A stretch of DNA of 64,000 nt from Spirochaetota bacterium (GTDB taxonomy: Bacteria; Spirochaetota; Spirochaetia; SZUA-6), in assembly GCA_013151965.1 (NCBI GenBank), contig JAADHF010000065.1, forward strand, positions 1-64,000. The letters run 5' to 3'. The notes below the pieces were generated by a model that was not told the origin of the DNA, made no database searches, and saw nothing but the letters and a program-made list of their open reading frames with translations. This document shows positions 51,556-60,166 of this stretch, in pieces; position 1 is the stretch's first letter; the number at the start of each line of letters is the position of its first letter. The position numbers were made by a program, and so were the translations under genes.

Positions 51556-52862
51556 TTAAGTTCATCCATCCTTTGCCATAATTTTTTTGAAATTTCGCGG
51601 GCCTTTTCGTATATTCCGGAAACATCGAAGGGGAATCTTCTATCCCTGTAAACAATTCTTCCTCCTATAATCACCGTTTCCACGCACCGGGAAGACAAAC
51701 CGAATATAAAATGACCGGCAATATTATCACCGTTAAACGGCGTCGGAGGTTCGTAATCCATCACAGTTATATCCGCAGAAAAACCCTTTTCGATGGAACC
51801 GTATTTTCCGCCGAAGTACCGTTTAAGAATTTCATTCCCATTTTGCAGAAAGTCAAGAAAATCAAGAGGCCACAAACTGCCTCCTGCATCCTTATGTTTA
51901 AAATATGCTATCTTCATCTCCTCTATCATATCACTTCCGATGCCATCGGTACCGAGCGCCACATTTTTATACTCTGGAAGCATCGTATTATAACCGACAG
52001 CATTATTCATGTTCGACCTGGCATTGTGCACTAGAAACGCATCGTGATTATTAATCCTGTCTCTGTCGGATTCGCCTAAATACACACCGTGAACAAGTAT
52101 TGTTCTATCGCTTAAGAGTTTGAATTTCTCGAGCCTCTCTGTTACATCCATTCCATAGAGAAGATGTGAATTCGATGAATCGTACCTGTCCTCGGATACA
52201 TGTATGTGAAGACCCGCACCTGTATCTTTTACAGCTTCGTGAATTCTTAAAAGTGCTTTATCACCGAGTGTAAAGGGGGCATGAGCCCCGATAGATGCTT
52301 TAATAAGCGGGTTATTCCTAACCTTTAAAGCAAACTCCGCATTCTCCTCCGCACCTTTAAGCATTCCATCTTCCCCGTTCCTGTCCGTTACTTCGTAGGC
52401 AAGTACACCGCGCAAACCTGTTTTATCAAAGCCTGCTTTAATAAGTTCCAGAGAACCTTTTATAAAAGAAGGAGATGCATGATGATCGATTACGGATGTT
52501 GTTCCGGATTTAACGGCATCGAGGGCTCCTGCAAGCCCGCTAAAGTATATCGATTCTTCATCGAGCGCCCTGTCCAGCCGCCACCAGAGATTTTTAAGGA
52601 CGGATACGAAATCTGCAGAAGGCTTTATATTTGCAGTTATACCCCGTGCAAGGGCAGAGTAGAAATGATTATGACTGCAGACAAGCCCGGGCATTGCGAC
52701 TTTGCCTTTTAAGTCTATAATTTCACATTTACTCTCTGCATACCTTTTCCCTGCATCCTTCCCGGAATCCAGTATAAGAGGACCGTCGATAACAATATCG
52801 ATTCCCTCTTCCACAGATGAAGGGTTAAATTGAACAACCGTTGCATTCTTTAATATCAGCAT
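51552..52862 (-). CDS. ssnA: SsnA-type aminohydrolase
   Basis: A 436-residue metal-dependent amidohydrolase (guanine deaminase/TRZ-like branch). SHNHFYSALARG gives the HxH metal motif near residue 65. GAHAPFTLGD, LHIHVSEDRYDS and LGTDGIGSDMIEEM supply the remaining His and Asp ligands. SsnA is the conserved deaminase-like partner of YgfK in selenium-dependent molybdenum hydroxylase clusters and probably deaminates or opens a purine-derived ring. AGGAGG precedes the ATG. Confidence 0.88.
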   Translation of the reverse strand: MLILKNATVVQFNPSSVEEGIDIVIDGPLILDSGKDAGKRYAESKCEIIDLKGKVAMPGLVCSHNHFYSALARGITANIKPSADFVSVLKNLWWRLDRALDEESIYFSGLAGALDAVKSGTTSVIDHHASPSFIKGSLELIKAGFDKTGLRGVLAYEVTDRNGEDGMLKGAEENAEFALKVRNNPLIKASIGAHAPFTLGDKALLRIHEAVKDTGAGLHIHVSEDRYDSSNSHLLYGMDVTERLEKFKLLSDRTILVHGVYLGESDRDRINNHDAFLVHNARSNMNNAVGYNTMLPEYKNVALGTDGIGSDMIEEMKIAYFKHKDAGGSLWPLDFLDFLQNGNEILKRYFGGKYGSIEKGFSADITVMDYEPPTPFNGDNIAGHFIFGLSSRCVETVIIGGRIVYRDRRFPFDVSGIYEKAREISKKLWQRMDELK

Positions 52863-52887
52863 GCGGACATCCTCCTGATAATCCCGA

Positions 52888-52921
52888 AAAGCCGGAGTCC
52901 GGCAACAGGTTCTCCGGCTTT
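52888..52921. other. Stem-loop between ygfK and ssnA
   Basis: AAAGCCGGAG (52888-52897) and CTCCGGCTTT (52912-52921) form a perfect 10-bp hairpin with a 14-nt loop. A partial direct repeat of the arm (GCCGGATG..AATAAAGCCGGA on the minus strand) lies beside it. There is no T run, so it is more likely an mRNA-processing or stabilising element than a terminator. Confidence 0.5.
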
Positions 52922-52972
52922 ATTCCATCCGGCTTTATTCAGCCCGGAACATACCTTTTAAAAAGTATCCGG

Positions 52973-55900
52973 CTACAGTTTAAAAAGATAGCTGTAATCC
53001 TTCAGTACCGTCTCCATAAAAAGCACTGCTTTACCGGCATCGTTTTCCGAAAGACCGGCTGCCGAATCACTGCTATCACCGCTGCTATTATCACCATCGC
53101 TATTATCACCGCTCCGGAAAGCGGCATACATTTTTTTATTTTCAATAGTATTGTCATCCCTCAGAGTTACTTTAACAGTTTTTCCGCCGATCCTTACAAT
53201 AAGTCCGGCCGGATTTTCCGGATCTATCATAAAGCCGCTGTTTGTGCTTTCCCTAAAATCTTTAATGCCGTGAAACAGAGTAAACTTATCCTTATACGGG
53301 GCTCCTTCCCACGGGCAGAAAGCCGCGCAATTACCGCACTCATTACACAATGAATCAATATGCAGAATCTGAAAATAATCTTTAAACACAGACCTGTCCC
53401 GGGATTTAACGGGAACAGCAATATTCGCTCTGTTCGGACAAACATCCACACATTTATTGCAGAGAAAATCACACTGAAGACACCGTTCGCCTTCCATATC
53501 CGCTATATCATCCGAATCCGGTTCTTCATCCGGGGAAGTGCCGATATTGTACACTCTCCCCTTACGTTTATAGATAGATTCTATCCTTGCCTCCGTATCT
53601 TCCCTTCGGGCATATTGAATAAGTTCAAGACGCTCCCCCTCCATATTAACGCCTGTACTGCCGAGAACCGGATTCCCGGATATATCCGCACTTAAACCTG
53701 TTTCCACCTTTTTCAGAATCGACACGGCCGCTAACTTCCCATCCGCTATGGATTCGACAACAGAGGAGGGGCCCCGCAGAGCATCTCCGCCTATATATAC
53801 ACCGGGAATCGTTGTTTCCAGTGTGTCCTTGTTTACATCCAGTTTTCCCTCTCTGTTAAACTTAAGCCCCCATTTTTTAAGCATTTCATAATCTACAGTC
53901 TCTCCGATTGCTGAGATTATTGTATCCGCTTTAACATTCTCATATTCATCGAGCGGGACAGGGCGTCTTCTGCCGGAAGCGTCTTTTTCGCCGGGCTTCA
54001 TCTTCCTTAGGGTAAGTATCGATCCGGTATCCCCTGAAGAGACCGATTCCGGAGCTAACAAAAATCCGAACCTGCCTCCCTCTTTTACAACATTCCGGTA
54101 CTCTTCCCTGTCCGCAGGCATTTCCTTTTCGGTTCTCCTGTAATAAACGGTAACTTCCTCTACTCCGGGAATACGGAGGGCGGAACGGGCACTGTCCATG
54201 GCGGTATTTCCGCCTCCGATTACGGCAACTTTTTTGCCGGGTTTAACAGAATCCGGATCCTTGTTGAATTTCCTTAAAAAATCGAGAGCATCCACAAGGA
54301 CGCCTTCCGAATCGTACCCTTTCCCCGATTTCAGTTTAAGTTTTCTGGAATTCTGCGCTCCGACTCCAATAAAAACATAATCGAAACCCTCTTTTTTTAA
54401 TTTCGCAGGAGTAATGCCCGATACTCCGAAATGAAACTTGACTCCGAGTGACTCTATAAGAGAAATATCCCTTCTTAAGGCATCCTCCGACAGCCTGTAC
54501 TCAGGCAGTATGTTGCGCATTATGCCGCCTGCGGATTCCCTTTCCTCATAGACAGAGACTCTTAACCCTGCTTTTGCCAGAAAGTACGAAACGGCCAGCC
54601 CGGAAGGACCTGCACCTAGAACGGCAATATTTCCGCGGGCTCCTCTCGGGATATTACGCGCGGCTTTTACCTGTTTTGCAACATTCTTATAACCGGAGAG
54701 TCCGCGGCCTGCTGCAATCTTTTTTACATCCCTTATCCGCACAGGGCCTTCATAATCGAGCCTTGTACACCTTGCCGCACAGGGCTGTTCACAGATGTAT
54801 CCGGTAATATTGGGAAGGGCATTCCGTGAATAGATTAATTCCAGAGATTTCGAATATTCGGCTTCGGCTGTAAGGCTGATATACTGCGGTATATCCTGAT
54901 GTATGGGACATGCCTCTCTGCACGGAGCAATATAACAATCCAACATCGGAAGGCTGCCGGAAACGGATACCCTGTCTTCCCCGCGCCACTTTTTTTTATA
55001 GAGTATACTATCCTCTGCATTCTCTGCCAGTTTTTCCAATATCCCAAGTTTTATTAAATGGCCGGATCCCGTATCAGAAGCTCCGGCACCCTTAGATTCT
55101 ACAGTCAGTTCCTCCTCTATCAGGTCAGCAGCTTCCTTTAATCTTAAGTACCCTCCCGGCTTTAACAGTTCGGTTGCAAATGTTACGGGCTTAATTCCGC
55201 TCCGGTAAAGCTCTTTAACATTGAGCTGAGAAGCTCCCCCCGAATATGAAACCGGAAGATTACCTGCAAATTTCTTACTGAGTTCATATGCAAGCCTTAC
55301 CGTTAAGGGGAAAAGAGCTCTCCCCGACATATACATCTCGTTCCCCGGGAGGTATTCTCCGGAATTTACCGTCCCGAGAGTGTTGGACAGTTTAACACCG
55401 AAACCAAGGTGATTTCCCTCTGCCTTCTCCTTAAGACGGGTAATTATACTCACGGCATCATCGTACTGAAGGTCATTGGCAAAGGATGCCCCGTTTAACT
55501 TTATATAATCATAGCCGTTTTTATCCAGTATTCCCCGGACCTTTTTAAATCCCAGTAATGTCGGATTGAGTTTAACAAAGGTATGCAGTTTTTTCTGTTC
55601 CAAAAGGTAGCTGCAGATCGATTCTATTTCATCGGGAGGACAACCGTGCATGGTGGAAAGGGTAACGGAATCGGCAATCCCGGATGAAATCGATGACGGC
55701 AGATCCTTTAATTTTTCACGGACATTATCAAGGCCGGCACGGCTGAAAAAACCGGAATTCTTTATAAAACTATCAAGCTGTTCAAGATAGGATGTAAATT
55801 TACCGGAGCCGGATGAATCGATTAAAAGATTAATGAACCTGTCCATAGGCTCTGTCCGGATTCCTTCGAGATCGTATCCTATGCTCATATTAAAGATAAA

Positions 55901-56380
55901 AGAGGGCTTCTTTTTCTTTTCGGAACCTGCGCCTGCAGTTTTATTATCCGCAGGTTCCCCGCGCGAAAGGCCGAAGAGTTTCTCCAGAAAATGCAGCACA
56001 ACCCAGCCCTTTAAATATTCATCATACGCCTGCTCAAGGGAGAGCTCGGTCGACCATTCCGTATTATAACCTTCATCCCGGGCATCGATACACGGTTTAT
56101 CGATTTCCAGGCTGTCGAGCTTCTGTACGGTCTTAAGCTCGATAAACCTTCCTCCTGCAAGATATGCCGTAACTATATTCTGCGCAAGCTGGGTATGCGG
56201 TCCTGCCGCCGGACCTAAAGCCGTATCTATTTCGCGGTTGAATATTTTTACACTCTTCCTGTTTCGTTTCCTGAAAAAAACATACTCTGGTATCTGGAAA
56301 ACAGACCTTCTTGCAAGGTATTCTCCGGTGATCCAGTTCAGAAGATTTACAAAAGAAATCGGATGCATCCTGTCACTCAT
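52973..56380 (-). CDS. ygfK: YgfK-type flavin/iron-sulfur oxidoreductase (putative selenate reductase subunit)
   Basis: A 1135-residue multidomain protein. An N-terminal dihydroorotate-dehydrogenase-like barrel spans about residues 20-430. A glutamate-synthase-small-subunit-like part follows: Cys-rich CREACPIHQDIPQYI and CEQPCAARCTR, FAD motif VLGAGPSGLAVSYFLAKAG, and NAD(P) motif VAVIGGGNTAMDSARSAL. C-terminal ferredoxin domains carry CDFLCNKCVDVCPN and CNECGNCAAFCPW (two 4Fe-4S clusters). It probably moves electrons between NAD(P)H and the hydroxylase system. Close to the C-terminus a Ser/Gly/Asp/Asn low-complexity stretch interrupts the fold. It lies 21 bases downstream of the molybdopterin subunit gene. 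Confidence 0.9.
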   Translation of the reverse strand: MSDRMHPISFVNLLNWITGEYLARRSVFQIPEYVFFRKRNRKSVKIFNREIDTALGPAAGPHTQLAQNIVTAYLAGGRFIELKTVQKLDSLEIDKPCIDARDEGYNTEWSTELSLEQAYDEYLKGWVVLHFLEKLFGLSRGEPADNKTAGAGSEKKKKPSFIFNMSIGYDLEGIRTEPMDRFINLLIDSSGSGKFTSYLEQLDSFIKNSGFFSRAGLDNVREKLKDLPSSISSGIADSVTLSTMHGCPPDEIESICSYLLEQKKLHTFVKLNPTLLGFKKVRGILDKNGYDYIKLNGASFANDLQYDDAVSIITRLKEKAEGNHLGFGVKLSNTLGTVNSGEYLPGNEMYMSGRALFPLTVRLAYELSKKFAGNLPVSYSGGASQLNVKELYRSGIKPVTFATELLKPGGYLRLKEAADLIEEELTVESKGAGASDTGSGHLIKLGILEKLAENAEDSILYKKKWRGEDRVSVSGSLPMLDCYIAPCREACPIHQDIPQYISLTAEAEYSKSLELIYSRNALPNITGYICEQPCAARCTRLDYEGPVRIRDVKKIAAGRGLSGYKNVAKQVKAARNIPRGARGNIAVLGAGPSGLAVSYFLAKAGLRVSVYEERESAGGIMRNILPEYRLSEDALRRDISLIESLGVKFHFGVSGITPAKLKKEGFDYVFIGVGAQNSRKLKLKSGKGYDSEGVLVDALDFLRKFNKDPDSVKPGKKVAVIGGGNTAMDSARSALRIPGVEEVTVYYRRTEKEMPADREEYRNVVKEGGRFGFLLAPESVSSGDTGSILTLRKMKPGEKDASGRRRPVPLDEYENVKADTIISAIGETVDYEMLKKWGLKFNREGKLDVNKDTLETTIPGVYIGGDALRGPSSVVESIADGKLAAVSILKKVETGLSADISGNPVLGSTGVNMEGERLELIQYARREDTEARIESIYKRKGRVYNIGTSPDEEPDSDDIADMEGERCLQCDFLCNKCVDVCPNRANIAVPVKSRDRSVFKDYFQILHIDSLCNECGNCAAFCPWEGAPYKDKFTLFHGIKDFRESTNSGFMIDPENPAGLIVRIGGKTVKVTLRDDNTIENKKMYAAFRSGDNSDGDNSSGDSSDSAAGLSENDAGKAVLFMETVLKDYSYLFKL

Positions 56381-56401
56381 TTTTTTCTTCCTTTCCCGGA
56401 T

Positions 56402-58729
56402 TTATACTATCCCCTGTTTAATTAGCTCCCTCCAGACCTTCTCCGGTGTAAAAGGAGTTTCGTACAGCCGGATCCCGGCAGCATCGAATACTGCGTTAGC
56501 TATAGCAGGTGCGGGCCCATTAATCGCGATTTCACCTACGGATTTCGCACCAAAAGGACCTGTAGGTTCGTATGATTCCGCAATTATCGTTTTAATCTCC
56601 GGTATATCCGCAGCAGTGTAAACCTTGTAATTCCCAAAATTCGGATTAACCATTTTACCTCTTTTGTTAAATATGTATTCTTCGGTAAGCGCATAGGATA
56701 TTCCGTTTACAACAGCACCCTCTACCTGCCCTTCCGCCAGTACGGTATTGATGGGCTGACCGCAGTCCACTGCGGAAACAAATTTAAGCGGCTTAATTCT
56801 GCCGGTCTCGATATCCACTGCAACTTCCGCAAACTGGGCAATAAACGGCGGAGGCGATTCGGGCAGCACACTCGAAGCAGATGCCTGGATCTGAAATTGA
56901 TTAGCCTGGTAGAGGCTGTATATGGATATTTCACTGTAAGAAACATTTTTCCCGTTCTTTGCGGATACGATTTTTTCCGGTTCCGTCTTAAGATCATCCT
57001 TATCCGTTTCCAGCATCTCCGAAGCGACATCAAGAATCTGCGAAAGAACTTTTTCCGCACATTTTTTTACGGCCGTGCCGGAAACATATGTGGTCGAGGA
57101 TGCATATGCACCGACATCGAAAGGTGTAAGATCCGTATCGGAGGAAAGCACTAAAACCTTCTCCAGCGGTATCTTCAGCACTTCGGATACAATCTGCCCC
57201 AGTACCGTATCCGAACCGGTGCCTATATCCGTTGCTCCGGCAAACAGGTTAAAGGAGCCGTCTTCGTTCATCTTCATAGAGGCCGACCCCATATCTATAA
57301 GAGGAATTCCGGAACCCTGCATCCCGATAGACAGGCCCACACCCGTAATCCATCCATCTTCGGTTTTAATTCTTTTCCCCCGTTTCTTATACCATTCTAT
57401 TTCCGCCGCTCCCATATCGATACAGCTATCCAGTTTGCACGATTTAACCGTCTGGCTTACCCCTTCTTTGCCTTCTCCGAGAGCTTCAAAAACAGCCGAG
57501 GTTTCTCCCTCTTTTATATGCCATTTCTTGCAGTATTCAAGTATATCCTGTCCGGTTTTTCTTGCAATAATATCTATCTGCTGATTCAGTGCAAAATATC
57601 CCTGTGTAGCACCATACCCCCTGTATGCACCGCCGACCGGAAGGTTCGTATATACTGTTTTCCCTGCAAAGCTTAAGTTTTCTATCTTATTAAAGAGGGG
57701 AAGCACCTTGCTCCCCGTATTGGACAGAACCGTTAAGGAGTGCGACCCGTATGCACCGTTATTCATCAGCGCATCCATGGAAAGCGCCGTTATCCGCCCG
57801 TCTTTTTTAAATCCGGTTTTAAGTTTTATTCTCATGGGATGACGTGTTCTCGTACTCTGAAACACCTCTTCCCGGGAAAGAACGATCTTAACATTCCTGC
57901 CTGTATCCCATGCAATAAGGGCGCCATAAGGTTCCAGGATTATCTCCTGCTTGCCTCCGAATCCGCCTCCGATCCGCGGTTTTATAACGCGTATCATCCG
58001 CAGCGGTATGTCGAGAACAGAGCTTATAATCCTTCTGACATGAAACGGAACCTGAGTGGTAGTGATTATTACAAGCCTTCCCCTTTCATCGAAATAAACG
58101 GAAACAGCATGGGGTTCCGTTGCAGCATGTGATGCATAGTGAACCTTATAGGTATTCTCCTCTATAAAATCCGCCTCTTTAAATCCTTTTTCCGTATCTC
58201 CGAAACCAATTTCTATAATCGCCGCAATATTTTTCTCAGGAAGATAGGGTACCGGTATCTTTGCATATTCATTACCGGCATGAATCTTCGGTGATTCCGG
58301 ATCCGCCGCTTTTTCAGGGTCGAACAGTGCCCGGAGTTCCTTATACTCAACCTTTATTTTTTTTACAGCCTCTTGTGCCGCATCTTCCGTTTCCGCCGCA
58401 ACCATGGCAACCCTGTCGCCTGCAAAGCGCACCCTGCTGTCGAACAATCTTGTATCGTAGGGCGAAGGTTCGGGGAAACCCTGGCCTGCCGTTGTAAAAA
58501 GCCTATCGGGAGTATTCTCATAATGGTAAATCTTTACAACACCCTCTACCGCCATTGCCTCCTTAAGCTCGATGCCGGTAATTTCGCCGTGAGGTACCGG
58601 CGAGTACAGGAACGCTCCGTAAAGCGGATTCTCTATATAAAAATCATTGGTAAATTTTTCTCTCCCTGTCGCAAGGCTTATCCCGTCTATTTTGCCGCAG
58701 GGCTTTCCTATATGAACAAAATCAGTCAT
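56402..58729 (-). CDS. Xanthine dehydrogenase-family molybdopterin-binding subunit
   Basis: A 775-residue molybdenum hydroxylase large subunit. It has IGKPCGKIDGISLATGREKF at the start, RPIGGGFGGKQEII-like KPRIGGGFGGKQEI near residue 255, the loop GGAYRGYGATQGYFA, GATDIGTGSDTVLGQ, and the C-terminal FGAKSVGEIAINGPAPAIANA with the catalytic Glu. The ATG at 58729 follows GGAGG and overlaps the FeS gene stop by 8 bases; a frame 10 codons longer lacks a ribosome site. With the adjacent FeS and FAD subunits it forms a complete three-subunit hydroxylase, likely acting on xanthine or another purine. Selenium use cannot be read from sequence. Confidence 0.9.
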   Translation of the reverse strand: MTDFVHIGKPCGKIDGISLATGREKFTNDFYIENPLYGAFLYSPVPHGEITGIELKEAMAVEGVVKIYHYENTPDRLFTTAGQGFPEPSPYDTRLFDSRVRFAGDRVAMVAAETEDAAQEAVKKIKVEYKELRALFDPEKAADPESPKIHAGNEYAKIPVPYLPEKNIAAIIEIGFGDTEKGFKEADFIEENTYKVHYASHAATEPHAVSVYFDERGRLVIITTTQVPFHVRRIISSVLDIPLRMIRVIKPRIGGGFGGKQEIILEPYGALIAWDTGRNVKIVLSREEVFQSTRTRHPMRIKLKTGFKKDGRITALSMDALMNNGAYGSHSLTVLSNTGSKVLPLFNKIENLSFAGKTVYTNLPVGGAYRGYGATQGYFALNQQIDIIARKTGQDILEYCKKWHIKEGETSAVFEALGEGKEGVSQTVKSCKLDSCIDMGAAEIEWYKKRGKRIKTEDGWITGVGLSIGMQGSGIPLIDMGSASMKMNEDGSFNLFAGATDIGTGSDTVLGQIVSEVLKIPLEKVLVLSSDTDLTPFDVGAYASSTTYVSGTAVKKCAEKVLSQILDVASEMLETDKDDLKTEPEKIVSAKNGKNVSYSEISIYSLYQANQFQIQASASSVLPESPPPFIAQFAEVAVDIETGRIKPLKFVSAVDCGQPINTVLAEGQVEGAVVNGISYALTEEYIFNKRGKMVNPNFGNYKVYTAADIPEIKTIIAESYEPTGPFGAKSVGEIAINGPAPAIANAVFDAAGIRLYETPFTPEKVWRELIKQGIV

Positions 58730-59195
58730 CCGTTCCTCCGGATAACTTTTTAGCGGCAAGTTTTACCGAATCAAGTATTTTAACGTAGCCTGTGCACCTG
58801 CAGATATTCCCGTCGAGGGCGTTTCTTACATCGGCATCGGAAGGATCCGGATTTTCCCGGAGCAGCGAATATGTAACTACCACCTTTGCCGGTGTACAGT
58901 ATCCGCATTGAACCCCGCCTGCTTCTACAAAGGCTTCCTGAATGGGATTTAAATTTCTGAAGTTTCCGATACCCATTACTGTAGTTATTTCCCTGCCTAT
59001 TACAGATGCAGCCAGCACCTGACACGAGTTTACCGGTTTCCCGTCCAGAAGCACGATACAGATCCCGCATTCTCCCTTTCCGCAGCCCGATTTAACCTCC
59101 GCATGTCCGTTTTTTCGTAACACCGAAAGCATTGTATCCGCCGGGCCGAATGTATAAGTTTCTGCCGTGCCGTTAATTATAAACGCACCTTTCAC
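58722..59195 (-). CDS. 2Fe-2S subunit of the molybdenum hydroxylase
   Basis: A 157-residue electron-transfer subunit with two clusters. The plant-type ferredoxin motif is CGKGECGICIVLLDGKPVNSC (residues about 38-58, written here across the four Cys). The helical C-terminal domain holds CGYCTPAKVV and DGNICRCTGY. It carries electrons from the molybdenum centre to FAD. The start overlaps the FAD-subunit stop as ATGA, and the stop overlaps the large-subunit start, so all three are translationally coupled. Confidence 0.93.
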   Translation of the reverse strand: MKGAFIINGTAETYTFGPADTMLSVLRKNGHAEVKSGCGKGECGICIVLLDGKPVNSCQVLAASVIGREITTVMGIGNFRNLNPIQEAFVEAGGVQCGYCTPAKVVVTYSLLRENPDPSDADVRNALDGNICRCTGYVKILDSVKLAAKKLSGGTDD

Positions 59196-60067
59196 ATTTT
59201 GCTCCTCATCACCTCTTCGAGACCCCTCCGCAGTTCCACGGATACAGCATGCTGCAAATACTCACCGCTTGTTTCCATTTTCCGCTGAAACCGGGCGGTA
59301 AGTTTTGTATCGATTAAACCTTTAAGCAGGGAACCGGAGAAAAGCTTTTCCCCGTTATTCTTTTTCCTTCGAAGAATTTCAACTATCGACTCTTCAATTG
59401 CCGATTCACGTAAGTATTTCCCCTTTGTACCTGTTATGACAATTCTCACAACAGGTTCGAAGCTTCCGCCTACGCCGGAAACTGTAATCGAGATTGTAAA
59501 CTTCGGATAATCGAACCTTGTCCTGACATCCCTGTAATACCACGATCTGTATGGAATACTCTTAAAAGCCACCTTTGTTATAAATACCCTTTTTTGATCC
59601 GCAGGCATTCTTAAAAAGCCCTCTGTTGAAATCATTTCTATAGCTGCGGAATCCTTCGTAATAAAATAAACATCGGCATCGAGTGCAACAAGAGGACCTG
59701 CAAGATCGGACCACGGGGGAAACGATGCAATACTGCCCCCGAGTGTAATCCTGTTCCGCAATGCATTGGAAGCCGCACCTGAAAGCGCCTTAACAATGAT
59801 GCTTCCCGGCAGTAATCTGCCGACATGCACGATTGTTTCCCCGTATGTAAGCCCTGCCCCAAGTTCTATTCTTCCGTTAATTTCTTTAAAATCCTTAAGT
59901 TCTTTAATTCCGGATATATCGATAATACCCCTTACGGATTTTGCCTCTCTGCGAAGCAGCCCGCTTTTAAGAAGATACGTGCCTCCCCCGTGAGGAATAC
60001 AGCCCTCTTTAAGAAAGTCCGGTACCTCCTGTATCTTTTCGGGATAATACCAGTTAAGCTCATCCAT
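59192..60067 (-). CDS. ygfM: FAD-binding subunit of the molybdenum hydroxylase (YgfM-like)
   Basis: A 291-residue subunit of the CoxM/XdhB family. It has PHGGGTYLLKSG (FAD pyrophosphate loop) near residue 27, GASNALRNRITLGGSIASFPPWSDLAGPL-type motif near 97 (given here in two parts: RNRITLGGSIA and SDLAGPLVALDA), and a C-terminal CO dehydrogenase flavoprotein domain. It passes electrons to the final acceptor, possibly YgfK or NAD. First gene of the minus-strand cluster; AAGGGGTG precedes the ATG. Confidence 0.9.
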   Translation of the reverse strand: MDELNWYYPEKIQEVPDFLKEGCIPHGGGTYLLKSGLLRREAKSVRGIIDISGIKELKDFKEINGRIELGAGLTYGETIVHVGRLLPGSIIVKALSGAASNALRNRITLGGSIASFPPWSDLAGPLVALDADVYFITKDSAAIEMISTEGFLRMPADQKRVFITKVAFKSIPYRSWYYRDVRTRFDYPKFTISITVSGVGGSFEPVVRIVITGTKGKYLRESAIEESIVEILRRKKNNGEKLFSGSLLKGLIDTKLTARFQRKMETSGEYLQHAVSVELRRGLEEVMRSKM

Positions 60068-60098
60068 TAAACACCCCTTGCTGTAGAATGTATATACT

Positions 60099-60128
60099 AT
60101 TTTATTCCCTTATAAAACCTTTAGGCAA
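60099..60128 (-). promoter_or_regulatory. Candidate promoter of the molybdenum hydroxylase cluster
   Basis: TTGCCT (60128-60123), an 18-bp spacer and TAAAAT (60104-60099) lie 32 bases before the FAD-subunit gene, in the only gap between it and the phoH-type gene. The match is moderate. Confidence 0.4.
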
Positions 60129-60166
60129 GAGGTTATCCGGTGAATTTGTAAGTATAAGCCTAAAAC

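Noticed and set aside
52880-52960. Repeated AATAAAGCCGGA units suggesting a CRISPR or REP element
   Set aside because: Only two copies occur, next to one hairpin, without regular spacers. It is better explained as an intercistronic stem-loop.
46867-59195. Selenocysteine codons in the hydroxylase subunits
   Set aside because: All frames are complete without internal TGA. Known selenium in these enzymes is a labile cofactor, not selenocysteine.
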